NCBI GenBank assembly: GCA_003252375.1
Contig: QKEJ01000058.1
Location: 1 to 32,048, forward strand
Source of the DNA: Halodesulfovibrio sp.
GTDB lineage: Bacteria > Desulfobacterota > Desulfovibrionia > Desulfovibrionales > Desulfovibrionaceae
Length of the DNA: 32,048 nt
Direction: 5' to 3'
This document shows, piece by piece, positions 16,788-25,176 of the stretch (the stretch's first letter is position 1; each line of letters begins with the position of its first letter). The position numbers and the translations under genes are program-made. The notes beneath the pieces were generated by a model. It saw only the letters and a list, made by a program, of their open reading frames with translations, had not been told where the DNA came from and ran no database searches.

Positions 16788-17777
16788 CTACTGCGTCCCT
16801 TCGGGCCTTGCGCCCTTCTCGGGGGCATCCGCCGAAACGTCTCCCGAATGGAGCAGCAGGCTGGATATCTGAACGTCCGCCTTCTTCAATTCGTTCTGCA
16901 GCCACTCGTCAAAGGCAACCTGCAGTTTCTGTTCAAGCAGTACCTTTTCCACGAGGGGATAGGCGCGCGAGGGGCCCAGCACCTTCTCAGGCATGTGCTC
17001 CAGGAGCACAAGCGCCTCAAATCCGTTATCCCCCGGGGTCACAGGGCTTATGCCCCCTTCCTTGAGCTTGTCCAGAATCGACTTCCAGCCCACGGGCAGC
17101 ATGTTCACCCGCATGCGCAGTTCGCGGATGGTAATGGCATCAAAACTCTTGGTAATTTCGTCCGGGCTGCCGGTAGCAGCGTACATCTCGCGGGCCTTGT
17201 CCATGGTCTCCCGCTCGGCGCTGGCTATATGGAGAAACCGTATGCGCGGGGGCAGATAGAAATCCGCCACGTGCTCCTTGTAATAGGTCTCCGCCTCCTG
17301 ATAGGTGAGCTTGATGCGCGGGCGCAGAATGTCCCGCTTGAGGGACTCCATGGCCAGCTGCTGACGCAGCTGCGAACGCCACAGCGTGATGTCGATATAC
17401 TCTTCCACCAGCGATTTTTCGAACTGCCCTTCCGGATAATCGGCCCGGATGACCGCCTCGGCCTCCTGCACGGCCTTGTCCGTGATGCTCAGTCCGGCAC
17501 GCTCCAGAGCCTGGTTGACCAGTTCATTGACAATAAGCTGGGTAAGCACCCCGCCGTAGTCTTCACGCAGGGCGTCCACTGCAGGCACCAGTCCGCCGGC
17601 CCAGCTCAGGTTGTTCAGGTCGTACCGGGCCTCAAGCTGGCTGAGCAGTATGGGCCTGCCGTTCACGGTGGCAACCACCCCTTCCTGTTCCACATCCTTG
17701 GAGCAACCAGCCGAAAGCCCGGCCAGAAGCCCGACCAACAGGGCCAGTATCTGTATCCATCGGGGAGAGTGCATCAT
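16788..17777 (-). CDS. SurA-like lipoprotein (PpiC/SurA N-domain family)
   Basis: A 329-aa predicted lipoprotein. A hydrophobic signal ends in the lipobox LSAG-C (21-25); Ser at +2 fits outer-membrane sorting by the E. coli rule. The mature part begins with a SurA-type chaperone domain (VVATVNGRPILLSQLEARYDL, then helices with QLIVNELVNQALERAGL). The later region, where a parvulin fold would sit, lacks the GGxLG-type segment seen in active isomerases, so it may be a chaperone only. The ATG overlaps the mfd stop (ATGA), showing tight translational coupling; a second ATG directly follows the first. It lies between mfd and the second SurA-like gene. Confidence 0.82.
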   Translation of the reverse strand: MMHSPRWIQILALLVGLLAGLSAGCSKDVEQEGVVATVNGRPILLSQLEARYDLNNLSWAGGLVPAVDALREDYGGVLTQLIVNELVNQALERAGLSITDKAVQEAEAVIRADYPEGQFEKSLVEEYIDITLWRSQLRQQLAMESLKRDILRPRIKLTYQEAETYYKEHVADFYLPPRIRFLHIASAERETMDKAREMYAATGSPDEITKSFDAITIRELRMRVNMLPVGWKSILDKLKEGGISPVTPGDNGFEALVLLEHMPEKVLGPSRAYPLVEKVLLEQKLQVAFDEWLQNELKKADVQISSLLLHSGDVSADAPEKGARPEGTQ

Positions 17778-20700
17778 GCGACCTTCCTGCTGTTCTGCAC
17801 GAGTGATTCCAGTTCCGCCCTGGCCTGTTCAAGCCGCTCCCGGACCGAAGTTCCGGATTCCATGCGGTACTCCAGACAGGCCGGAGGCACAAGCCTCGCC
17901 TTGCCGTCGCGTTCGGCCACCCAGGCGACCAAGGCCGCCGGAGCAATGACATCCGCCTTTTCATTCCAGACAAGGCGGACTTTGTCACGGAAGATATCAG
18001 CCCGCTGCACCTGCATGGACATCAGGAAGCGCTTGAACGCCAGCACCCCGAGGAAGTTGGCAAGCTCTTCCGGCACGGGACCGAACCGGTCACGCATCTC
18101 CAGTTCTATGTCCTGCAGCACCACAGGATCAACGGCAGAAGACAGGGCCTTGTAGAAGCGCAGGCGCTCGCGACCGTCCGTGACATATGTCTCCGGAATG
18201 TGCGCATTCACGCCGATATTCAGCTCCGTTTCCACGGCGGATTCGGCTTCCTCACCCTTGAGGCGCCGAACCTCCTCTTCAAGCATTTCCAAATACAAGT
18301 CCAGTCCCACACGGGCCATCTGGCCGGACTGGGCTTCCCCCAGAATATTTCCGGAACCGCGCAGCCGCAGATCCTCCATGGCGACCTGGAACCCAGCCCC
18401 GAGATAATCCATGTCCAGAATGATCCGCAGACGCTTGCGGGCAAGATCCGGAACGGTCTCCAGGTTGTTCACCACAAAGACCGCATGGGCCTGCACATCC
18501 GACCGTCCTACCCGGCCGCGCAGCTGATAGAGCTGCCCAAGGCCGAACATCTGCGCCTGATCCACGATAAGGGTGTTCGCACGCGGGAAGTCCAGACCGG
18601 ATTCAACGATGGCCGTGCAGACCAGCACGTCCAGCTCGCCGTGCCAGAATCGGTGCATGGTGGTCTCAAGCTCCTTTTCGGTCATCTGGCCGTGCGCCTG
18701 CCCCAGACGGGCATCGGGCACCAGCTTCCGGACATATTCGGCTACCCGCTCGAGACCCTCGATACGGTTGTGCACCCAGAATACCTGCCCGCCGCGATCC
18801 AGTTCACGCTTGATGTAGCCACGCAGCATGTCCGCCTCGCGCTCCACCAAATCGGTTTCGACCGGCTTGCGCCCGAGAGGTGCCGTTTCGATGACCGACA
18901 GTTCCCGGATACCGGACATGGAAAGCTGCAGGGTTCGCGGGATGGGGGTTGCCGTCAGCGTCAACGCGTCCACGTTGCGCTTCAGCTTCTTGAGCTTCTC
19001 CTTGTGCCGCACCCCGAAGCGCTGTTCCTCATCCAGGATGAGCAGGGCCAGATTGGGCAGGTCCACGTCGTCGGAAAGCAGCCTGTGCGTCCCGATGAGA
19101 ATATCAACCTGTCCCTTGGCGGCTGCGGCCAGCACTTCCTTCTGCTTCTGCTTGGTCACGAAACGGCTGAGCATGCCGATGTTCACGGGGAACCCGCCAA
19201 GACGGCTCTTGAAGGTCTGGTAATGCTGCTCCGCAAGAATGGTGGTGGGACAAAGCAAGGCCACCTGCTTGCCCTCGCAAGCGGCGCGGAAGGCGGCGCG
19301 CAGGGCCACCTCGGTCTTGCCGAAGCCCACGTCGCCGCAGACAAGCCGGTCCATGGGGTGCGGCTTAGCCATGTCGTCCAATACATCCTGAATGGCCCGC
19401 GCCTGATCCGGTGTCTCCTCAAACCCGAAGGAAGCCTCGAACTCCCGGTACATCTCGTTGATGGGACCGTAGGAAAAGCCCTTGGCAATCCTGCGCCAGG
19501 CATACATCTCCACAAGGTCATGCGCGATCTTCTCAATGGCCTTGCGCGCCCGCGATTTAGACGCAAGCCAACCGGAGCCGCCGAGCTTGTCAAGGGTGGG
19601 CGAACCGCCGTCCGGCCCCTTGAACCGCTGAATGAGCGACAGGCGGTCCACCGGCAGATACAGTTTGTCATCTCCGGCATACTTGAGCAGCAGAAAGTCG
19701 TTGGCCACGCCCCCCAGTTCCATGCGGTGCAGGCCGTCAAAAATGGCGATGCCGTAATCCCGGTGTACCAGATGGTCACCCGGTGTCAGGTCGTCATACT
19801 CCTTCAGTCCGGCAAAGGCGCCGCTGGTCACCCGCTCCCGCCGTTCGGCGCGCGGTTGAATGACATCTTCCCCGAGAATGAGGACATTGTCCCACGCAAG
19901 GTCAATGCCCCGCCTGAAGGGGGCAACAAGGGCGAAAAGCCCCTTCTCCCTCGACGCGTAGCGCAACAGGGGCATGAGCCCGTCCTGTTCCGCCAACTTC
20001 AGGAATTTGGAACGGCTCCGCTCGTTCGTAAAGGAAAGCAGCACCTGCCGCTTTTCCAGCATCCACTTGCGCAACCGTGCCACCAGCGCCTGCCACGGGC
20101 GCTCCTGATCCTGCGCGGCAACGAAGATGTCCTGAAACGACCCGTACGAGCGTTCGGGCAGATCCACGCCCCGACGTTCCACGCCGAGGACAAGATCCTG
20201 GAAATGCACCCGCCTGTTCCCGCCCCACACGGCCGTTGCCTGCTCGGGCGTGCGCAAGGCAAGAGAAGCTGGCTGGCGAACGCCGGTCTGCTCCACCTGC
20301 TTGTCGAGAAAATTGCCCCAGGTCCGTTCCGATTCTTCAAGTGATTCCTGAAGTTCACGCTCGGATGGAAGGATGAAGACGGACTTCGAAGGAAGCCAGT
20401 CCTCCAAATACGCGGCTGTCTCGTAGTAACTGCCGGGAAGAATGGGGGTATCCCCTGCCTCGGCAGCATGGATAAGCGCACTGGCCTGCCCCTGCGGCAG
20501 CTGGCCCTGCTTCTCCAGCGTCTTCCACCAGGCACCGGCCTTGGAGCGCAGATCCCGGCTCATGATCAGCGGCGAGGTGGGAAGAAGGACAAGTTCCTGC
20601 AGGTTGCCGCGCGAACGCTGGCTTGACGGTTCGAAGAGACGGATCTCCTCCAGCAGGTCGCCAAAGAACTCAAGGCGTACGGGACGAGCATATCCGGGAC

Positions 20701-21250
20701 AGAAAATGTCCAGAATATCACCCCGCAACGCGATTTCGCCGGGCTGGGTGACCATGGGAACCCGCAGGTAACCCCACTCCACGCACTGCTCCAGTACCAG
20801 ATCGGGCCCGGTCTCGTCGCCCAGGGGCAGGATCAGTTCGTGATTATCGAAGAGATTGGTGGGAGGGAGCTTGGGCAGGAAATTGTCCAGCGAAACCAGA
20901 ACACCCTGCCGCGGGCGCTGCAAACTGAGTGCATAAAGGCTCGCTATGCGTGAGGACCATGCACTACGTCCATGCGAACCGGCGGGATGCTGGGGAATGA
21001 CCGTCCACGGCTGGTCCCAGACGGGAGTGGACAGGCTGGTTTCCTCGGTGGAGCTTTCCGGCGTGAAAAGGGTAAGCAGTCCCTTCATTTCCGCCAGTTC
21101 CTGCGAATTGCGCACCACGAGCACCACATGCTCGTCCCTGTTGCGCAGGGAATGCGCCATGCGGGCCTGCGAGGCAAGACCGCTGCGGGCCACCTGCACC
21201 ACGGTCTGCGACGCGCCCTGCAGGGATAGGACTAGTTCATCAAATTGCAC
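17774..21250 (-). CDS. mfd: Transcription-repair coupling factor
   Basis: A 1158-aa (from the chosen start) SF2 translocase that removes RNA polymerase stalled at DNA damage and recruits UvrA. Seen in order: a UvrB-like N-terminal region, an RNA-polymerase-interacting domain around LTPGDHLVHRDYGIAIFDGL, Walker A GDVGFGKTE (about 635), the DEEQ box in LLILDEEQRFGVRH (about 735), TATPIPRTL, and the RecG/Mfd motif ESGLDFPRANTLIVDQAQMFGLGQLYQ's downstream QLRGRVGR. A C-terminal UvrA-binding-mask domain follows. The frame is open to 21325, but that would place the start inside the cheW terminator. The GTG at 21250 gives a length close to E. coli Mfd (1148 aa), though its ribosome-binding site is weak. 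Confidence 0.95.
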   Translation of the reverse strand: MQFDELVLSLQGASQTVVQVARSGLASQARMAHSLRNRDEHVVLVVRNSQELAEMKGLLTLFTPESSTEETSLSTPVWDQPWTVIPQHPAGSHGRSAWSSRIASLYALSLQRPRQGVLVSLDNFLPKLPPTNLFDNHELILPLGDETGPDLVLEQCVEWGYLRVPMVTQPGEIALRGDILDIFCPGYARPVRLEFFGDLLEEIRLFEPSSQRSRGNLQELVLLPTSPLIMSRDLRSKAGAWWKTLEKQGQLPQGQASALIHAAEAGDTPILPGSYYETAAYLEDWLPSKSVFILPSERELQESLEESERTWGNFLDKQVEQTGVRQPASLALRTPEQATAVWGGNRRVHFQDLVLGVERRGVDLPERSYGSFQDIFVAAQDQERPWQALVARLRKWMLEKRQVLLSFTNERSRSKFLKLAEQDGLMPLLRYASREKGLFALVAPFRRGIDLAWDNVLILGEDVIQPRAERRERVTSGAFAGLKEYDDLTPGDHLVHRDYGIAIFDGLHRMELGGVANDFLLLKYAGDDKLYLPVDRLSLIQRFKGPDGGSPTLDKLGGSGWLASKSRARKAIEKIAHDLVEMYAWRRIAKGFSYGPINEMYREFEASFGFEETPDQARAIQDVLDDMAKPHPMDRLVCGDVGFGKTEVALRAAFRAACEGKQVALLCPTTILAEQHYQTFKSRLGGFPVNIGMLSRFVTKQKQKEVLAAAAKGQVDILIGTHRLLSDDVDLPNLALLILDEEQRFGVRHKEKLKKLKRNVDALTLTATPIPRTLQLSMSGIRELSVIETAPLGRKPVETDLVEREADMLRGYIKRELDRGGQVFWVHNRIEGLERVAEYVRKLVPDARLGQAHGQMTEKELETTMHRFWHGELDVLVCTAIVESGLDFPRANTLIVDQAQMFGLGQLYQLRGRVGRSDVQAHAVFVVNNLETVPDLARKRLRIILDMDYLGAGFQVAMEDLRLRGSGNILGEAQSGQMARVGLDLYLEMLEEEVRRLKGEEAESAVETELNIGVNAHIPETYVTDGRERLRFYKALSSAVDPVVLQDIELEMRDRFGPVPEELANFLGVLAFKRFLMSMQVQRADIFRDKVRLVWNEKADVIAPAALVAWVAERDGKARLVPPACLEYRMESGTSVRERLEQARAELESLVQNSRKVA

Positions 21251-21323
21251 GAGAGGTCCATTTCTTTTGGCGAGCCATGCCGGTTGACCCCGGACAGGGA
21301 CACGTATATTGCGACGACACGAC

Positions 21324-21360
21324 AAAAAGCCGCCGTGCCGATTTCCGGCAACTGGCGGCT
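21324..21360 (-). terminator. Intrinsic terminator after cheW
   Basis: On the minus strand AGCCGCC and TGCCG pair with CGGCA and GGCGGCT (12 bp with a small bulge), followed by a run of five T. It lies 23 nt past the cheW stop and ahead of mfd, separating the two genes. Confidence 0.85.
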
Positions 21361-21382
21361 CCTGTTTTGATACGAATGCCGT

Positions 21383-21859
21383 CTAGATCTGACCGAGCAC
21401 GTTAAGGTCTTCGTTCGAGAGCAGACGGTCGAGGTCAAGCAGGATCAGCAGGCGATCCTGCAGCTTGCCCACGCCGCTGATGTACTCGGATTCCATGCCG
21501 GCAACAACGGGCGGCGGCGGCTCGACCGTGCTGGCAGGAATACGCAGCACCTCGGACACGGAGTCGACCACAAAACCAACAATCATGTTATTGATTTCAA
21601 TAACGATAATTCGAGTGTGCTTGTCATGGGTCTTGGATGTCAGGCCAAAGCGGCGGCGCAGGTCGATAATGGGAATAACCTTACCGCGCAGGTTGATGAC
21701 ACCTTCTACAAACTCGGGGGCGCGAGGAACCTTGGTGATTTCCATGGTCCGGATGATCTCCTGAACCTTCAGGATATCGACGCCGAATTCTTCATCACCG
21801 ATACTGAATGTCACAAGTTGCAGAAGCTCGTCATCCTGCTTTCTCTGCACTTCACTCAT
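21383..21859 (-). CDS. cheW: Chemotaxis coupling protein CheW
   Basis: A 158-aa adaptor that joins chemoreceptors to the CheA kinase in the cytoplasmic signalling array. The sequence LVTFSIGDEEFGVDILKVQEIIRTMEITKVPRAP is split across residues 14-47, followed by the signature FVEGVINLRGKVIPIIDLRRRFGL, which is diagnostic. It has no fused kinase or receiver domain. The ATG at 21859 has AAGGAG 6 nt upstream. It is a single-gene unit with its own candidate promoter and terminator, away from any other chemotaxis gene in the window. Confidence 0.96.
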   Translation of the reverse strand: MSEVQRKQDDELLQLVTFSIGDEEFGVDILKVQEIIRTMEITKVPRAPEFVEGVINLRGKVIPIIDLRRRFGLTSKTHDKHTRIIVIEINNMIVGFVVDSVSEVLRIPASTVEPPPPVVAGMESEYISGVGKLQDRLLILLDLDRLLSNEDLNVLGQI

Positions 21860-21928
21860 GGCGTACTCCTTCTGAGGGTCTGCCCCAAAAAGGGGCCGAA
21901 ACGTCCTGTTTCACAAGCGTATGTACCA

Positions 21929-21957
21929 TTTATATCGATAATGCTCTCAAAGAGCAA
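21929..21957 (-). promoter_or_regulatory. Candidate cheW promoter with embedded inverted repeat
   Basis: On the minus strand TTGCTC (21957-21952) is followed after 17 nt by TATAAA (21934-21929), about 70 nt before cheW. The spacer contains the inverted repeat GCTCT-CAA-AGAGC (21943-21955), which overlaps the -35 and could be an operator. Confidence 0.4.
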
Positions 21958-22087
21958 CCGGGATGATACCCGATTCCATCGTTTTCAGCGTTATAAAAGT
22001 GGTTGTAAAACCCCGTCCTGTCGGCTATGGATAATGCGTCACGTTCGGAGTGAACAAACAGCCTAGTCGGCAAGGAGTCACATTTTG

Positions 22088-22315
22088 ATGGCGAACATGT
22101 TCCCGTATCCTGAGGATGCCCCGCTCCACATGCAGATCAAATCGCTTGGAGACGACGAGCTTCTCGACTTCTGGGAAGAAACACAGTTTCTCGAGCGCTT
22201 TCTCGAGGATGACCAGATGACGCGAAACCAGGCTTCCATGCAGTACGAGCGTCTCATCCTTCAGGAACTCCAACTCCGCTCATGCAGACGCTGCGTATCC
22301 GAACGTAGGGCATAA
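22088..22315 (+). CDS. Unknown 75-aa acidic protein with C-terminal CxxC
   Basis: Not recognised. It is a small plus-strand gene with AAGGAG upstream and a strong terminator just after its stop, which supports it being real. The ATG at 22088 lies 10 nt from AAGGAG; a TTG at 22085 lies 7 nt from it, so either may be used. The protein has an acidic, amphipathic helical middle (DDELLDFWEETQFLERFLED, 22-41), a second helix, and a basic end carrying Cys66 and Cys69 in SCRRC. There is no signal or membrane span. It is divergent from cheW across a 228-nt gap; a weak TTGTAA-17-TATGGA match (22003-22031) is a possible promoter. The function is unknown. Confidence 0.7.
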   Translation: MANMFPYPEDAPLHMQIKSLGDDELLDFWEETQFLERFLEDDQMTRNQASMQYERLILQELQLRSCRRCVSERRA

Positions 22316-22320
22316 CATGC

Positions 22321-22346
22321 AAGGCGACCTCCGGTCGCCTTTTTTC
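22321..22346 (+). terminator. Intrinsic terminator after the 75-aa gene
   Basis: AAGGCGACC, loop TCC, GGTCGCCTT: a 9-bp perfect stem followed by a T run, 6 nt past the stop codon. Confidence 0.9.
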
Positions 22347-22380
22347 TTGCCCGTCGTCCGCCCTCCTTGCACGCGCACGC

Positions 22381-22419
22381 AAAACGCAAACAGCCGTGCG
22401 GCCTTGGCCGCACGGCTGT
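22381..22419 (-). terminator. Hairpin terminator after ugd
   Basis: ACAGCCGTGCGGCC, a 2-nt loop and GGCCGCACGGCTGT form a 14-bp perfect palindrome (22390-22419). On the minus strand it is followed by TTTGCGTTTT, an interrupted T tract. It faces the plus-strand terminator at 22321. Confidence 0.75.
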
Positions 22420-22443
22420 CATTTGTATCTCATTCCGCCCCGC

Positions 22444-23781
22444 TTAGGCGGGGTCCGGACGTCCGACACTGAAGTAGGCAAAACCAAGCTCCGCCATCAT
22501 GGACGGCGGATACAGATTGCGCCCGTCAAAGAGAATGGGGGCCGAAAGCGCCGCCTTGATGCGCTCGAAGTCCGGGGTACGGAACTGATTCCACTCCGTC
22601 ACCACCAGAAGGGCCTGAGCCCCTTCCACGGCGTCATACTGACCGTCCACGATCTCCACGAGGGGGTTGTCGGCAAGGATCTCCCTGGCCTTTTCGCCCG
22701 CAACCGGGTCAAAGGCCCGGATACGCATGCCCCGGGAGGTCAGGTCATTGATCATGGCAAGGGAGGCTGCCTCACGGGTATCGTCGGTATTTGCCTTGAA
22801 GGCAATGCCCCACACGCCCAGTGTCTTGCCTTCCACGCCGCCCTGCGCCGCAAAGTAGTCCACTATACGCTCGGACATGCGTAGCTTCTGGCGGTTGTTC
22901 ACCCGGTCCACGGCTTCCATCAGTTCGGGACGGAAGGCGTATTCATTGGCCGTATTGATCAGCGCCCGCACATCCTTGGGGAAGCAGGAACCGCCATAGC
23001 CGACGCCGGGGTAGATGAAGTGGTAGCCGATACGATGGTCGGACCCGATGCCGATGCGCACATCGCGCACGTCAGCGCCCACCCGTTCACAGATATTGGC
23101 GATCTCGTTGATGTACGAAATCTTCGTGGCCAGCATGCAGTTCGCCGCATACTTGGTCATTTCCGCGCTGCGCACGCCCATGACAATGAGCTTTTCACGG
23201 CTGCGGGCAAAAGGACCGTACAGGGTCCTGAGATACTCTGCGGACTTTTCGCTTTCCGTGCCCACCACCACGCGGTCGGGCTTCATGAAATCGTTGACGG
23301 CATCGCCTTCCTTGAGGAATTCGGGGTTGGAAACCACATCGAACTCAAAGGAAACGCCGCGCTTGTCCAGCTCGCCCTGCACCAGCGCGCGCACGCGGTC
23401 TGCAGTGCCCACGGGTACCGTGGACTTGTCCACCACGATGACGGGCTTGTGCATCTGCTGCCCGATTTCGCGGGCCACCTGCTCCACGTAGCACAGGTCG
23501 CAGGAGCCATCCGGACGCGAAGGAGTGCCCACGGTGATGAACACGAACTGGGCCTGCTCCATGCCCTGGGCGAGGCTGGTAGTGAAGATGAGATTGCCGG
23601 CGGCGTAGTTACGGCGCACCAGCTCCTCGAGACCGGGTTCATAGATATGGACCTTGCCGGCCTGCAGGGTCTTCACCACATCGGGATTCACGTCCACGCA
23701 GGTCACGGTATTGCCCATTTCAGCGAAACAGGCAGCACTGACCAGACCGACATACCCGGTTCCAACTATACATACATGCAT
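22444..23781 (-). CDS. ugd: UDP-glucose 6-dehydrogenase
   Basis: A 445-aa cytoplasmic enzyme that oxidises UDP-glucose to UDP-glucuronate with two NAD+, giving a precursor for surface polysaccharide or lipid A sugars. Seen: the NAD-binding loop GTGYVG (7-12), the VGTPSRPDGSCDLCYVE segment, KSTVPVGTADRV, NPEFLKEGDAVNDF, and the catalytic Cys266 in GVGYGGSCFPKDVRAL. The frame is open to 23817, but the ATG at 23781 fits the usual family start (MHVCIVGTGYVG) and has GAGG 6 nt upstream. UDP-N-acetyl sugar dehydrogenases are relatives, but the motif set fits the UDP-glucose group better. Confidence 0.93.
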   Translation of the reverse strand: MHVCIVGTGYVGLVSAACFAEMGNTVTCVDVNPDVVKTLQAGKVHIYEPGLEELVRRNYAAGNLIFTTSLAQGMEQAQFVFITVGTPSRPDGSCDLCYVEQVAREIGQQMHKPVIVVDKSTVPVGTADRVRALVQGELDKRGVSFEFDVVSNPEFLKEGDAVNDFMKPDRVVVGTESEKSAEYLRTLYGPFARSREKLIVMGVRSAEMTKYAANCMLATKISYINEIANICERVGADVRDVRIGIGSDHRIGYHFIYPGVGYGGSCFPKDVRALINTANEYAFRPELMEAVDRVNNRQKLRMSERIVDYFAAQGGVEGKTLGVWGIAFKANTDDTREAASLAMINDLTSRGMRIRAFDPVAGEKAREILADNPLVEIVDGQYDAVEGAQALLVVTEWNQFRTPDFERIKAALSAPILFDGRNLYPPSMMAELGFAYFSVGRPDPA

Positions 23782-23921
23782 TCTATACCTCATGCGATTC
23801 TTGAGGGGAATTCTCAAAAAGAGTACCCGCCCGATGTACTCTCAGCTTCACTTTTCGTCAACGCCGCAGGGCGAATGTAACGAATCCGTTTGAAGACCGG
23901 GGCGTTCTGTACTTTTTGACC

Positions 23922-23950
23922 TTGACTTTGCCCTGTCTCATCACGATCAT
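23922..23950 (+). promoter_or_regulatory. Candidate promoter for the pdxJ operon
   Basis: TTGACT (23922-23927), a 17-nt spacer and GATCAT (23945-23950), about 65 nt before pdxJ in a 234-nt divergent gap. A minus-strand TTGACG at 23861-23856 could serve ugd but has no good -10 partner. Confidence 0.35.
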
Positions 23951-24015
23951 GCGTTCAATGATCTCCGGCGGCATTCGCCCCGGAACGCACACACAGAGCC
24001 ATCAGGAGAATTGTC

Positions 24016-24741
24016 ATGCCCGTTCTCGTTGTCAATGTCGACCATGTTGCCACCCTCCGCCAACAGCGCAAGGGAATAGAACCGGAACCGGTAACGGCCG
24101 CCCACATGGCGGAACTTGCTGGGGCACGCGGCATCATCGTTCACCTGCGCGAGGACCGCAGACACATCATGGACCGGGATGTGGACATTCTCTGCCACTG
24201 CCTCAATACCCGTCTGCACCTTGAAATGGCGGCCACGCCGGAGATGCAGCAGATTGCCCTGCGCACCAACCCCTACATGGTCTGCCTGGTGCCGGAAAAG
24301 CGCGAGGAACTGACCACCGAGGGCGGCCTTGCCGTGGCGGGACGCGAGAAGCACCTGCACGACTACCTTGCCCCCATCCATGCGAAGGGCATCAAGTCCA
24401 GTTTGTTCATCGAGGCGGATGAGGCCCAGATTGACGCCGCCAAGGCTGTGGGCAGCGAGTTCATCGAAATCCATACCGGCCACTTTGCCGACGCCAAGAC
24501 GCAGCAGGCGCAGCAGGCCGAATTCGAGAAGATCGTCCGGGGTATCGAGTATGCACGGTCCCTCGATCTGCGGGTAAACCTCGGCCACGGCCTCAACTAC
24601 ACCAATATCTTCATGTTCAAGGATGTTCCGGGCATCGACGAATACTCCATCGGCCATTCCATCATCTCACGGGCCGTACTCACGGGGCTGGACCGCGCCG
24701 TACGGGACATGTGCGACATCATCCGCACCTTTGCGGAATAA
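24016..24741 (+). CDS. pdxJ: Pyridoxine 5'-phosphate synthase
   Basis: A 241-aa TIM-barrel enzyme that joins 1-deoxy-xylulose 5-phosphate and 3-amino-2-oxopropyl phosphate to give pyridoxine 5'-phosphate (DXP-dependent vitamin B6 route). Seen: [13 protein letters not shown] (6-18), the HLREDRRHI block, [10 protein letters not shown], and EIHTGHFA near residue 155. E. coli PdxJ is 243 aa. The ATG at 24016 has AGGAGA 7 nt upstream. It heads a plus-strand run and, as in E. coli, is followed directly by acpS. Confidence 0.97.
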   Translation: MPVLVVNVDHVATLRQQRKGIEPEPVTAAHMAELAGARGIIVHLREDRRHIMDRDVDILCHCLNTRLHLEMAATPEMQQIALRTNPYMVCLVPEKREELTTEGGLAVAGREKHLHDYLAPIHAKGIKSSLFIEADEAQIDAAKAVGSEFIEIHTGHFADAKTQQAQQAEFEKIVRGIEYARSLDLRVNLGHGLNYTNIFMFKDVPGIDEYSIGHSIISRAVLTGLDRAVRDMCDIIRTFAE

Positions 24742-24769
24742 TCCGGACACCTCAGACAGGAGAACCGGT

Positions 24770-25141
24770 GTGATACTCGGGCTGGGTATTGATGTGTGCG
24801 AACTCGACAGGATCGAACGGTCATGGAGCCGTTTCGGCATCCGGTTTGCCGAGCGCATCCTGCATCCGAACGAACTGGAGCTGATTCCCCCGTCGCCCGC
24901 CGCCTATCTGGCCTCACGGTTCGCCGTCAAGGAAGCCGCAGCCAAGGCCCTGGGCACCGGATTCACGCAGGGTATCAGCTTCCGGGACATCGAGGTGGCC
25001 CGCGGCGCATCGGGCAAGCCCGAACTCAGGCTGCATGCCATGGCTGCCGAAGTGGCCCGCACCCTTGGCGCCACCCGCCATCACGTTTCCCTCACCCACG
25101 GACGCGGCATCGCCTCGGCCGTGGTCATTCTGGAGTCCTGA
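24770..25141 (+). CDS. acpS: Holo-[acyl-carrier-protein] synthase
   Basis: A 123-aa enzyme that moves the 4'-phosphopantetheine arm of CoA onto acyl carrier protein. Magnesium-binding motifs are visible: [11 protein letters not shown] with Asp8, and [13 protein letters not shown] with Glu55. The start is the GTG at 24770, giving the standard N-terminus (M)ILGLGIDV with AGGAGA about 7 nt upstream; the frame is open further upstream but that part overlaps pdxJ. E. coli AcpS is 126 aa. It follows pdxJ by 28 nt. Confidence 0.95.
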   Translation: MILGLGIDVCELDRIERSWSRFGIRFAERILHPNELELIPPSPAAYLASRFAVKEAAAKALGTGFTQGISFRDIEVARGASGKPELRLHAMAAEVARTLGATRHHVSLTHGRGIASAVVILES

Positions 25142-25176
25142 CCCCCAACACGGGCACCGGCATACTGGAGGCCACC

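Noticed and set aside
16600-16872. 90-codon plus-strand frame spanning the gap between the two SurA-like genes
   Set aside because: It overlaps the lipoprotein gene's end, shows no domain, and has no ribosome-binding site.
18200-20344. 714-codon open frame on the plus strand inside mfd
   Set aside because: Antisense mirror of mfd codon bias; no motifs, no sensible start signal, and mfd is certain.
21251-21325. Upstream extension of mfd to the ATG at 21325
   Set aside because: That ATG lies within the cheW terminator hairpin, and the added residues are unlike Mfd; the GTG at 21250 gives family length.
24796-25176. Upstream extension of the nnr reading frame across acpS
   Set aside because: The extra 127 codons overlap the certain acpS gene in another frame; GGAGG before the ATG at 25177 marks the true start.
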